From NCBI RefSeq assembly GCF_026240015.1, contig NZ_JAPIUX010000007.1:1-64000 (forward strand): a stretch of 64,000 nt of DNA, read 5' to 3'. This stretch comes from Acetobacter farinalis (GTDB lineage: Bacteria; Pseudomonadota; Alphaproteobacteria; Acetobacterales; Acetobacteraceae). Numbering within the stretch: position 1 is the first letter of the stretch; each line of letters opens with the position of its first letter. Below, in pieces: positions 18,724 to 27,035 of the stretch. The position numbers and the translations under genes are program-made. The notes beneath the pieces are model-generated. The model saw only the letters and a list, made by a program, of their open reading frames with translations, did no database searches and was not told where the DNA came from.

Positions 18724-19226
18724 TCCGGCACCTTATCCTGCAGGCGGAGGGAGGCGATAGCATCAATCTGGGCCAGAGCTTCGGCCAGTTCTTCCTCTGC
18801 CGTGCTCGCCAGCCGCCGGGCCATGGCCTCCAGAATAACTGCTTTCCCGGCCTTGCGCACACAGATGACAAACGGCATCCCGAACTTCGCACGATATGCG
18901 GCGTTCAGGCTTTGAAACTGCGCATAGTCCGCAGGGCTCAACCGATCGAGCCCGGCACTGCCCTGCTCCTGCGCCGAAGCTTCACTCAAAGCCGGGTCCA
19001 CCCCCACCCGATGGCCGAGTTCAGGGTGGGCCTGCACAAGGGCGATCTGCCGCGCTGCTCCGGCTTGCCGCACCACACCCGAAAAGGCTTTCAGCATATC
19101 CTCCCGGCTGGCAAAGGGCCGCTGAACCGCCGCCCCTTCCGCCACCCAGGGAGAATGCTCATAAACCCCGCCAAATGCCGCCACAAAGGCCGGGAAAGGC
19201 AGGGCATTCACCTCATCAAGCGTCAT
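18720..19226 (-). CDS. uraD: OHCU decarboxylase
   Basis: A 168-residue protein of the 2-oxo-4-hydroxy-4-carboxy-5-ureidoimidazoline decarboxylase family, which yields S-allantoin. Seen in the sequence are the N-terminal LNALPFPAF-like segment, the catalytic-site motif QAHPELGHRVG at about residues 64-74, and LNAAYRAKFGMPFVICVRKA, a hallmark of the family. It overlaps puuE upstream and uraH downstream, each by four bases (ATGA), indicating tight coupling of the three enzymes. Confidence 0.94.
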   Translation of the reverse strand: MTLDEVNALPFPAFVAAFGGVYEHSPWVAEGAAVQRPFASREDMLKAFSGVVRQAGAARQIALVQAHPELGHRVGVDPALSEASAQEQGSAGLDRLSPADYAQFQSLNAAYRAKFGMPFVICVRKAGKAVILEAMARRLASTAEEELAEALAQIDAIASLRLQDKVPE

Positions 19227-20116
19227 GCCGGATGCACCGCAAGCCAGTGGCGCGCAATATCCAGACGGGTTGCCACCCAGACCTTCTCATGCGCCTGCAC
19301 ATGCTCCAGAAAACGCGCCACAGCCAGAGCGCGCGCAGGCTTGCCGGCAAGCCTGCAATGCAGCCCCACGGACATCATCCGCCCACCCTCCCGATACAGC
19401 ATATCGAACGTATCCCGCAGGTAGCGGAAGAACTGCTCTCCTTCCGTAAACCCGTTCAACGCGGCAAATTTCATGTCATTCACATCCAGCGTGTACGGCA
19501 CGATCAACTGCGGGCGACCGTAGCGACGGTCATAATACGGCAGATCATCAGCGTAGGAATCCGCGTCATACACAAAGCCCCCTTCCTCCACGACCAGACG
19601 GGCCGTGTTCGGGCTTGTGCGCCCCTGATACCAGCCAAGCGGGCGCGCTCCGGTGATGTCCGTATGCAGGGCGATAGCCTCCCGAATGTGCTCGCGCTCC
19701 ACCGCCTCAGGGATATCCTGATAATCAATCCAGCGCAGGCCGTGCGTGGCGATCTCCCACCCGCCCGCTTTCATGGCGGCAACAGCTTCGGGGTTGCGCG
19801 CCATGGCCAGAGCCACGCCAAAAACCGTGGGGCGCAGGCCCGCGGCCTCAAACAGCCGCTGCAACCGCCAGAACCCCGCCCGGCTGCCATATTCATACAG
19901 GCTTTCCATCTGCATACAGCGCACACCGGGAAGGGAGCGTGTACCGACCATTTCCGACAAAAATGCCTCGGAGCCCGCATCCCCGTGCAGAACGGAGTTT
20001 TCAGCACCTTCCTCGTAATTGATGACAAACTGAACGGCGATACGCGCCCCGCCCGGCCACTGCGGGTCCGGCGGTGTCGGGCCATATCCGGTCATGTCAC
20101 GCGGGTAGTCAGTCAT
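19223..20116 (-). CDS. puuE: Allantoinase PuuE (polysaccharide-deacetylase fold)
   Basis: A 297-residue protein of the cofactor-independent PuuE allantoinase family, hydrolysing allantoin to allantoate. Recognisable segments are RDMTGYGPTPPDPQWPGGA at the N-terminus, VQFVINYEEGAENSVLHG, EIATHGLRWIDYQD and GWYQGRTSPNT. The start is placed at the ATG at 20116, preceded by GGGAGAG, 33 bases into a longer frame that begins at the stop of the upstream flavoprotein gene. It is the second gene of the operon. Confidence 0.94.
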   Translation of the reverse strand: MTDYPRDMTGYGPTPPDPQWPGGARIAVQFVINYEEGAENSVLHGDAGSEAFLSEMVGTRSLPGVRCMQMESLYEYGSRAGFWRLQRLFEAAGLRPTVFGVALAMARNPEAVAAMKAGGWEIATHGLRWIDYQDIPEAVEREHIREAIALHTDITGARPLGWYQGRTSPNTARLVVEEGGFVYDADSYADDLPYYDRRYGRPQLIVPYTLDVNDMKFAALNGFTEGEQFFRYLRDTFDMLYREGGRMMSVGLHCRLAGKPARALAVARFLEHVQAHEKVWVATRLDIARHWLAVHPA

Positions 20117-20148
20117 GCTCTCTCCCATTCCGGCGTCTTGTGTTGGCA

Positions 20149-21594
20149 TTACACAGGCGGCGCAAGGCTGACGAGTTCCTCCGTATTGTAACGCAGCAGG
20201 CTTTGCAGGTGCTTTTCCCCATCCTGCACGAACAGTTCCCGGCCGATGGCCTGCGCCAGCCGCTCCACCCCGAACCGCATCCCGCTGATGGACGCGCCGG
20301 AAAGCCCCATGCTCGGCATGGCGGCAAATGTGAAATTGTGGATGGCCGCGAGCATGGGGGCCGCAGGATCTGCCTCATTACGGGGCAGGAACTGAAAGCT
20401 GCCGCCCAGATAGGGATGGCTGGCCAGAACAGTGCTTTCCTCCCCCTCCGGCGCTGTGAAACGATCCCGCCACAGCAGGACATTTTCGGCAAAGCGCTGC
20501 ATTTCCGGGCGGCGTGTCAGATCAATGACAAATCCTGTGCCGATAATCAGGAAATCAAATGTCATGTCACCATGCGGGGTTGTCACCACAACGCCCTCTG
20601 CCGTTTCCTTCACCGCCAGCCAGGGCGTGCCGGTATGAAACGCAAAATTTTCATGCTTGCGGCAGCGCCAGAACGTGTCCTGCGGCGGCGGCTGATTCAA
20701 ATCATAAATCCGGTGCATGAAGCGCCAGCGCACGGCATCGGGCAGGTCCGCAAAATAGCCAAGGAAACCGGCATTCTCCATCCAGCGATATGGGTTGATG
20801 CTGGGGATAGTCGCCCTGCGCAGGCACAGGTCCACGCGGCCGGCACCCTGCTCCAGCGCGGTTGCGGCATTATCAAAGGCTGAAGCCCCCGCGCCCAGAA
20901 CACCAATCCGCTTGCCTTTCAGGGCTGCAAAATCAATCTGCTGGCTGGTGTGCGCATAGCGCGAAGCTGGAAGGGCCTGCGTGATGAAGTCCGGCACATG
21001 CCACGCACCCCCGCCTTCAATCCCGGTCGCCAGAACCATTTTGCGCGCCCAGACCTGTGTCTGCGCGCCGCTGGCCTGCTGGAAGGTGAGGCGCAGCAGC
21101 CCGTGCTGCCAGTCAATATCCACCAGCTTCCTGTCATTCTGCACCGGCAGGGCCAGACTCTCCCGCAGCCAGTCCAGATAAGCCTGCCAGTCCTGACGGG
21201 AAATCTTGTCCAGCGCGGCCCAGGCCTCCACACCATACCGTGCTTCAAACCAGGATTGCGGCGTCAGGCTCGGAATACCCAGATCAGGCCCGGTCACATG
21301 TTTGGGGGTGCGCAGCGTGACCATACGGGCAAAGGTCACCCACGGGCCTTCCCCTCCGCGTGGGGCCTGTTCAAAAATGCACGTATTGCCCAAACCGCGC
21401 CTGCGCAGGGCAAAGCATGTGGCAAGGCCGCCCTGCCCGCCACCGATAATGGCCACATCCAGAACAGGCTCTCCGCCCTGTTCAAGCGGTTCACACCAAT
21501 CCCCTGTTGCGTAGCGGATTTTGGCCAGATCATCCCGGACACGGTCAGCAAGCTGTTCCAGACCTGAAGAGGCAGAAACTTGTCCTATATGCAC
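20149..21594 (-). CDS. hpyO: FAD/NAD(P)-dependent flavoprotein, probable HpyO-type urate hydroxylase
   Basis: A 481-residue two-dinucleotide-fold flavoprotein: an FAD site DVAIIGGGQGG (residues 46-56) and an NAD(P) site GVLGAGASA (231-239), as in flavin-containing monooxygenases. The start is a GTG at 21594 with AAAGAGGG about six bases upstream. It is the first gene of the purine operon, directly before puuE, uraD and uraH. No uricase and no HpxO-like protein are in the window, while the next two enzymes of the pathway are. The known non-homologous urate hydroxylase HpyO (Xanthomonas) has this kind of fold, so I infer urate to 5-hydroxyisourate. An N-hydroxylating or other role is the alternative. 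Confidence 0.68.
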   Translation of the reverse strand: MHIGQVSASSGLEQLADRVRDDLAKIRYATGDWCEPLEQGGEPVLDVAIIGGGQGGLATCFALRRRGLGNTCIFEQAPRGGEGPWVTFARMVTLRTPKHVTGPDLGIPSLTPQSWFEARYGVEAWAALDKISRQDWQAYLDWLRESLALPVQNDRKLVDIDWQHGLLRLTFQQASGAQTQVWARKMVLATGIEGGGAWHVPDFITQALPASRYAHTSQQIDFAALKGKRIGVLGAGASAFDNAATALEQGAGRVDLCLRRATIPSINPYRWMENAGFLGYFADLPDAVRWRFMHRIYDLNQPPPQDTFWRCRKHENFAFHTGTPWLAVKETAEGVVVTTPHGDMTFDFLIIGTGFVIDLTRRPEMQRFAENVLLWRDRFTAPEGEESTVLASHPYLGGSFQFLPRNEADPAAPMLAAIHNFTFAAMPSMGLSGASISGMRFGVERLAQAIGRELFVQDGEKHLQSLLRYNTEELVSLAPPV

Positions 21595-21719
21595 GTCAAA
21601 CCCTCTTTCTTCTGAACAGGAGCGGCTTTTGCGGAGCGCTCTGCCCCGGCATGATCATCACGGAAGGTCTGCCTGCATCATGTTTTGTGCAGAATGCGCT
21701 TGCGCAAACGGGCTATCAA

Positions 21720-21733
21720 TCTGGTATACCAGA
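21720..21733. promoter_or_regulatory. Candidate GntR-type operator (perfect 14-bp palindrome)
   Basis: TCTGGTATACCAGA is a perfect palindrome in the divergent region between the hpyO-led operon (start 21594) and the LysR gene (start 21891). Its core TGGTATACCA is the form bound by many FadR/FCD-type GntR regulators. A regulator of that class is encoded at 28457-29152 at the other end of the locus. The assignment is by motif resemblance only. The LysR protein would also be expected to bind somewhere in this region. Confidence 0.5.
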
Positions 21734-21890
21734 CGGAAATTTTTTACGTGCATCTCACACTACCCTTTCCCATACTGACAAGGTTTGCTCTGGCTCACTG
21801 CAAAAACCGCTGCACCGGCAGACAAGTGAAACAATTTCACACCCGGACCATTCTTGTATATGTCATATTTCAGTCTAATCCGTTCGCAAA

Positions 21891-22808
21891 ATGAGATCAC
21901 CTCTTATGCCGGTTTTTTCCCGCTTCCTCCGATATTTCATTGCCGTGGCGCAGCAGGGCTCCATCCGGAAGGCATCGGATGAGCTGAACATCGCGGCATC
22001 CGCCATCGACCGGCAGATTCTGCAGGGCGAGAAGCTGCTCGGCACACTGCTGTTTGAACGGCTGCCCACCGGACTACGGCTGACAACGGCGGGGGAACTG
22101 CTCCTCTCCTCCGGCCTGCGCTGGACACGGGACCTCCGCGCCCTCACCACCCAGATTGATAACCTCAAGGGGCTGCGGCAGGGTTCGGCGGATATTCTGG
22201 TTCCCGATGCGCTCACCAAAGGCTTCCTGCCCGCTGTTCTGGGCCGCCTGCGGGAGACACACCCCGGTATTGTGGTGAATGTGCATGTCCGGGCCAGCAG
22301 GGATATGGGGGAGCTGCTTGTTGATGGTCAGGCCGATTTTGCCCTGATGTTCAACCCCGGCCACATGCGGGAACTGTTCGTGCGGGCGCACAAGGAAATT
22401 CCGCTGGGCTTCATCACGCCGCCGGACCACCCTGTGGGCGCGCTGGAGACAGCCCCCTTCAGCCTTGCTGAGGAATATCCGGTTGTGATCCCCGCCCCGC
22501 CGCTGGCTCTGTGGCGGCCGCTTGAACTGCTGGAGGCGGAAACCGGCATAAAAATGCAGGTCGTTGCCCGCACTGATAATATCCAGATGATCAAATCGCT
22601 TGTCAGCGAAGGCGTTGGTCTTGGAATTCTCAGCTATCTGGACGCTTATGATGAAGTGCAAAAGAAACAGCTTGCCTTCACCCCCATCCTTAACAAGAAA
22701 CTCTCCCCGCTCACACTGGCGCTGTGTGTGGACAGGTCCCGCCAGCTTTCCATGGCGGCCCGACTGATCATTTCTGAAATTGACCAGTTTTTTGCGCATC
22801 AGTTCTGA
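21891..22808 (+). CDS. LysR-family transcriptional regulator
   Basis: A 305-residue regulator with an N-terminal winged helix (FLRYFIAVAQQGSIRKASDE, then AIDRQILQGEKLLGTLLFER) and a C-terminal periplasmic-binding-like effector domain (about residues 90-300). It is divergent from the hpyO-puuE-xdh operon and 30 bases upstream of guanine deaminase on the same strand, so it is placed to control both. A purine or pathway intermediate as effector is an inference from position. ATGs at 21891 and 21906 are both possible starts. Confidence 0.88.
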   Translation: MRSPLMPVFSRFLRYFIAVAQQGSIRKASDELNIAASAIDRQILQGEKLLGTLLFERLPTGLRLTTAGELLLSSGLRWTRDLRALTTQIDNLKGLRQGSADILVPDALTKGFLPAVLGRLRETHPGIVVNVHVRASRDMGELLVDGQADFALMFNPGHMRELFVRAHKEIPLGFITPPDHPVGALETAPFSLAEEYPVVIPAPPLALWRPLELLEAETGIKMQVVARTDNIQMIKSLVSEGVGLGILSYLDAYDEVQKKQLAFTPILNKKLSPLTLALCVDRSRQLSMAARLIISEIDQFFAHQF

Positions 22809-22838
22809 CTTCAGCCCCTTACGCCTGCGAGGTTGTTC

Positions 22839-24182
22839 ATGCCCTCCACATCCCGCGCCGCCGCTCTGAGAGGTCGCTTCATCACCTTTACAGGCAACCC
22901 GTTCACCATGCCGCCCCAAGAGGCCCTGCATGTGGAGGAAGACGGGCTGATCCTGATTGCAAACGGGCTGATAACCCACTGCGGTGCGTATGACGCTCTG
23001 CGTGGGCTGGTGCCGGAGGGCGTTACTGTCACCCACTATCCGGACGGCCTGATCAGTGCCGGGTTTATTGATACCCATGTGCATTATCCGCAACTCCCCG
23101 TTATTGCCTCCTGGGGTGAGCAGTTGCTGGAATGGCTTGAGCAGTATGTCTTTCCCACGGAAGCGCAGTTTTCCAGCCCGGAGGTGGCGCAGGCCGTAGC
23201 CCGGGCCTTCCTGCAGGAACTGCTGCGCAACGGCACGACCACAGCCGCCGTGTACTGCACCGTCCACCCTGAGTCCGTCACCGCGTTCTTTCAGGAATCA
23301 GAAAAACTCGGCACCCGGATGATAGCCGGGAAGGTTCTGATGGACCGCAACGCCCCTGAAAACCTGCGTGATACGGCACAGCAGGGTTATGATGAGTCCC
23401 TGAAGCTAATAGAGACATGGCACGGCACCGGGCGGCAGCTTTATGCCGTCACACCGCGCTTTGCCATTACCAGCACCCCGGAACAGCTTGAGGCTGCCGG
23501 TGCGCTTTTCCGCAGCCGGGAGGACCTGTTCATGCAGACCCACCTTGCTGAAAATGAAGCGGAAATAGCCTTCGTAAACTCCCTCTTTCCAGACCGCGCG
23601 TCCTATCTGGATGTTTATGACAAAGCCGGTCTGGCCGGCCCGCGCGCCATTTTCGGCCATGCCATTCATATGGAGGAGCAGGATTTTCAGCGGTGCCATG
23701 ATACCCGGTGCGCCCTTGCCCACTGCCCGACCTCCAACCTGTTTCTGGGGAGCGGCGCTTTCCGTCTGTTCGACGCAGTGGACCCGCATCGCCCGGTGCA
23801 TGTCGGGCTGGGCACGGATATCGGGGCAGGCACCAGCTTTTCCCTGCTCGGCACCATGGGGGAAGCCTACAAGGTCTCCCTGATGGCGGGCAAACAGCGC
23901 CTGCACGCCATTCAGGCCTTCTGGCTGGCCACAGCTGGGGCTGCACAGGCGCTGCATCTTGAGACGAAAATCGGGACCATCGCCCCCGGCATGGAAGCGG
24001 ACCTCTGCGTGCTGGACCCGGCGGCCACACCTCTTCTGGCCCTGCGCACCCAACACTGCGCCAGCATGGCGGACCTGCTGTTTGTTCTGATGACGTTGGG
24101 AGATGACCGCTGCATCAAGGCCACATGGGTGGATGGCCGTCTGGCCTATGCGCGGCCAGACCCGGCTCACCCCGCCGGGTGA
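22839..24182 (+). CDS. guaD: Guanine deaminase
   Basis: A 447-residue amidohydrolase-superfamily protein that converts guanine to xanthine and so feeds xanthine dehydrogenase. Zinc-site and catalytic motifs seen: PDGLISAGFIDTHVHYPQ (residues 66-83), QTHLAENEAEI, GHAIHM and GLGTDIGAG. The ATG at 22839 is preferred, with GAGG six bases upstream; a TTG two codons earlier is less likely. The 3' end overlaps hpxY on the other strand by 16 bases. It probably shares a transcript with the LysR gene. Confidence 0.94.
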   Translation: MPSTSRAAALRGRFITFTGNPFTMPPQEALHVEEDGLILIANGLITHCGAYDALRGLVPEGVTVTHYPDGLISAGFIDTHVHYPQLPVIASWGEQLLEWLEQYVFPTEAQFSSPEVAQAVARAFLQELLRNGTTTAAVYCTVHPESVTAFFQESEKLGTRMIAGKVLMDRNAPENLRDTAQQGYDESLKLIETWHGTGRQLYAVTPRFAITSTPEQLEAAGALFRSREDLFMQTHLAENEAEIAFVNSLFPDRASYLDVYDKAGLAGPRAIFGHAIHMEEQDFQRCHDTRCALAHCPTSNLFLGSGAFRLFDAVDPHRPVHVGLGTDIGAGTSFSLLGTMGEAYKVSLMAGKQRLHAIQAFWLATAGAAQALHLETKIGTIAPGMEADLCVLDPAATPLLALRTQHCASMADLLFVLMTLGDDRCIKATWVDGRLAYARPDPAHPAG

Positions 24183-25558
24183 GAACCCGCCACCCCGGCT
24201 GACGCCACTGGCGCAGCCCCCGCACACGGAAAACCAAGCAGACCCGCTTTTTCCATGGCCTGCGCAAACGCCAGTACGGTCGCCTCTCTCCCCGGTGCGG
24301 CCACAAGCTGCACACCCAGAGGCAACCCGACAGCCTGCCCCGCAGCCGGGGCCAGCGGAGCCGCCACCACCGGCATGCCGGCAAGGCTCAAAGGCTGTGT
24401 AAACAGGCCAAGATTGGCACGGGCGGAGACCTGTTTTCCGCCGACCGTAATGGTCGGCTGATCCAGCCGGGGAGCGGCACCGGGTGTGGCGGGGGCCACA
24501 AGGATATCCACGTCCTCAAACGCCGCGTGCATGACCTCCCGAAACCAGCTCCGGAGCCTCTGCGCATGCACAACGGGCATGGAGGGCAGCAGGGCACCCG
24601 CCATCAGCCTGTCCCGCGTGGCGGGATCATACGCCATCGGCTCCCGTTTCAGCCGATCCAGATGCAGCGCACCGCCTTCCGCAGCCGTAATCACGAAGGA
24701 CGCCGCCCGCACCCGCGCCACCTCGGGCAACGTGACGCGCCGCACAGTCCGGCACGCCGCCAGCAGCCGGTTCACCCCGGCTTCCAGCTCCGGGGCAAGA
24801 TCCTGCGTGAACCACCCGTCCAGCAGCCCTATTCTGAGGGCGGAGATATCCTGCTCAACCCGGCAGGCCTGACCGCTCAATACCTCGAACGCACAGGCGA
24901 GATCCGCGCTGGTGCGGGTAAACGGCCCGATCACATCGAGACTGGCGGCAAACGGATAAACCCCCTGGAGCGGCAGAACGCCCTGCGTTGGTCGCAGCCC
25001 CCACACCCCGCACAGAGAGGCCGGAACCCGAATGGAGCCGTTGGTGTCAGACCCCAGCGTGAGCGGCAGCAGCCCCGCCGCAACCGCAGCCGCCGAACCA
25101 CCGGATGAACCACCGGCCAGACAGGCCGTGTCATGCGGGTTGCGCGTTGTGCCGTAATGCGCGTTTTCCGTTGCAAACCCGTAGGCGAATTCATCCATAT
25201 TGAGCGTGGCGACAGGAATGGCCCCGGCGGCGCACAGGCGGCGCACCACCTCCGCATCCCGCTGTGCAGGAGGCTGCGCGTTCAGCACAACAGACCCGGC
25301 GGTGGTCACCAGCCCTTCCAGATCAAACAGATCCTTCACGCCAAAAGGCACGCCAGCCAGCGGCCCCACAGGATCACCCCGGCTGATCTGCGCGTCCAAT
25401 GCGGCGGCGGCATGCAGAGCGCGTTTATCCAGCAGGCGGGTTACGGCGTTATAGGCCCCGTCCCGCTCACGGATGCTCTGAAGCGTCTGGCTGATAACCC
25501 GCACAGCGGAAAGCTCACCGGAGCGGATTTTTCGGGCAAGGTCCATCATGGGCATCAT
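24167..25558 (-). CDS. hpxY: HpxY/AtzE-like amidase
   Basis: A 463-residue amidase-signature protein. The Ser-cisSer-Lys machinery is visible: the Lys in GVPFGVKDLFD (about residue 75), and CLAGGSSGGSAAAVAAGLLP followed by LGSDTNGSIRVPA. It matches the AtzE type by its partner, a small AtzG-like subunit directly upstream and overlapping by one base. HpxY of Klebsiella belongs to this group and acts in oxalurate utilisation. The ureidoglycine aminotransferase two genes upstream can supply oxalurate. The exact amide hydrolysed is inferred, not seen. Confidence 0.85.
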   Translation of the reverse strand: MMPMMDLARKIRSGELSAVRVISQTLQSIRERDGAYNAVTRLLDKRALHAAAALDAQISRGDPVGPLAGVPFGVKDLFDLEGLVTTAGSVVLNAQPPAQRDAEVVRRLCAAGAIPVATLNMDEFAYGFATENAHYGTTRNPHDTACLAGGSSGGSAAAVAAGLLPLTLGSDTNGSIRVPASLCGVWGLRPTQGVLPLQGVYPFAASLDVIGPFTRTSADLACAFEVLSGQACRVEQDISALRIGLLDGWFTQDLAPELEAGVNRLLAACRTVRRVTLPEVARVRAASFVITAAEGGALHLDRLKREPMAYDPATRDRLMAGALLPSMPVVHAQRLRSWFREVMHAAFEDVDILVAPATPGAAPRLDQPTITVGGKQVSARANLGLFTQPLSLAGMPVVAAPLAPAAGQAVGLPLGVQLVAAPGREATVLAFAQAMEKAGLLGFPCAGAAPVASAGVAGSHPAG

Positions 25559-25755
25559 CAGGGTTGATACTCATAGGCAGGAAGGCACGTATCCGGCAGC
25601 GGCATCCCGCAGATAAGCTCAACATAGCCGTGCAGAAGCTGTGTGTTGGCCACAACCCCCGGCAGACATGCGTCAGGAATAGTCAGGCCAAGGCTCGCGG
25701 CTGTTGCCTCCAGCGCGCCTTCCAGTCCGGCGCTCGTCCTGTCTTCTCCGCTCAT
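25558..25755 (-). CDS. hpxX: HpxX/AtzG-like small subunit (DUF4089)
   Basis: A 65-residue protein. AtzG-like proteins are GatC-like small partners that stabilise AtzE-type amidases. The sequence has the expected pattern: an N-terminal helix (LEATAASLGLTIPDACLPGV), then VVANTQLLHGYVELICG and a short acidic and proline tail. Its stop codon overlaps the hpxY start (TGATG), consistent with equimolar synthesis of a two-chain enzyme. The name rests on context and size more than on a strong motif. Confidence 0.78.
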   Translation of the reverse strand: MSGEDRTSAGLEGALEATAASLGLTIPDACLPGVVANTQLLHGYVELICGMPLPDTCLPAYEYQP

Positions 25756-25793
25756 TCCGCCCTCCTGTTCTGTCTGTTTTCAGTGCACGGATT

Positions 25794-27035
25794 TCACTGC
25801 CACAGTCCGTGCTGGCAGGTGGCCAGTGCGGCATCCACCCCCGCGCCGCGTCTGGCCGCATAGCCCTCCGCCGCCAGACACGCTTCCAGCGCCCCGAGTG
25901 TCTGCAAGACAGCCTGTTTTCTCGCGTTGTAGCCCATCACCCCGATGCGCCAGATCTTCCCGGCCAGCGGCCCGAAGGCGGTGCCGATTTCAATCCCGAA
26001 ATCTTCCCGCATGCGCTGGCGCACCTGCTCGCCATCCACCCCTTCGGGGATCCAGACACCGGTGACATTCGCCATCCGGTGCGCATCATTCCCGAAAACA
26101 GTCAGGTCCAACGCCCGCAGGCCCGCCACCATGGCCGTGCTCCCGGCCTTATGGCGGGCAAAACGGGCCTCCAGCCCTTCTTCCAGCATCACACGGGCCG
26201 CCTCCCGCGCGCCGTAGAGCATGGTCGTGGCTTCGGTATGGTGGTTCAAGCGCCGCTCGGACCAGTATTCCATGATCATGGCCAGATCGAAATAGTTGGA
26301 GCCGATGCGCGCACCCCGGCCATTATCCGTATCTCCACTGCGGATACCGGCCTCCACATGCCGCCGCGCCATGATATGCGCCGCGGCACGGTCAGAAATG
26401 GTGATGGGCGCAGAACCGGGCGGGCCGCCCATGCATTTCTGCAAACCGGCGGAAATGACATCAATGCCCCATGCGTCGGTCTTCACCGGCATGCCGCCCA
26501 GCGTTGCCGTGGCATCCACGTAGGACAGCACATCATAGGTCCGGCACAGCGCGCCAACACCGTCCAGCGGCTGGGCCATGGTGGTGGAGGTATCGCCATG
26601 GATACAGGCCAGAACCTGCGGGCGATGGGTACGCAGCGCCTCTTCAATCTGCTCCAGCGAGGCAACCTCACCCCACGGCAGATCAAGCGTGCAGATTTCC
26701 GCGCCAATCCGTTCCGCAATTTCGGACAGCAGCAGGCCAAAACGCCCGGCACGCACAATCAGGATTTTACTACCCGGCTCAACGAGGGACACCAGAGCCG
26801 CCTCAATTCCCGCACGGGCGGTACCGTCCACCAGAAAGGTCCAGCGGTTGTCAGTCATGAAAACCTGACGGTACAGCGCCATGGTTTCATTCATATAGGC
26901 TGTCATTTCCGGATCAAACTGCCCCAGCATGTCCGCCGCCATGGCGCGCAGAACACGCGGATGCACATTCACCGGCCCCGGCCCCATCAGGAGGCGCTGG
27001 GGCGGGTCAATCTGGCCGAAAAAATCGTTTCCCAT
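25794..27035 (-). CDS. Ureidoglycine-glyoxylate aminotransferase (PucG/HpxJ type)
   Basis: A 413-residue class V PLP aminotransferase. It begins FFGQIDPPQRLLMGPGPVN, has IHGDTSTTM, YVDATATLGG and the PLP lysine in SAGLQKCMGGPPGS (about residue 200), and RIGVMGYNARK near the end. Serine- or alanine-glyoxylate aminotransferases look similar, but between allantoate amidohydrolase and oxalurate genes the PucG/HpxJ role is most likely: it transfers the amino group of ureidoglycine to glyoxylate, giving oxalurate and glycine. The ATG at 27035 overlaps the upstream stop as TGATG. Confidence 0.86.
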   Translation of the reverse strand: MGNDFFGQIDPPQRLLMGPGPVNVHPRVLRAMAADMLGQFDPEMTAYMNETMALYRQVFMTDNRWTFLVDGTARAGIEAALVSLVEPGSKILIVRAGRFGLLLSEIAERIGAEICTLDLPWGEVASLEQIEEALRTHRPQVLACIHGDTSTTMAQPLDGVGALCRTYDVLSYVDATATLGGMPVKTDAWGIDVISAGLQKCMGGPPGSAPITISDRAAAHIMARRHVEAGIRSGDTDNGRGARIGSNYFDLAMIMEYWSERRLNHHTEATTMLYGAREAARVMLEEGLEARFARHKAGSTAMVAGLRALDLTVFGNDAHRMANVTGVWIPEGVDGEQVRQRMREDFGIEIGTAFGPLAGKIWRIGVMGYNARKQAVLQTLGALEACLAAEGYAARRGAGVDAALATCQHGLWQ

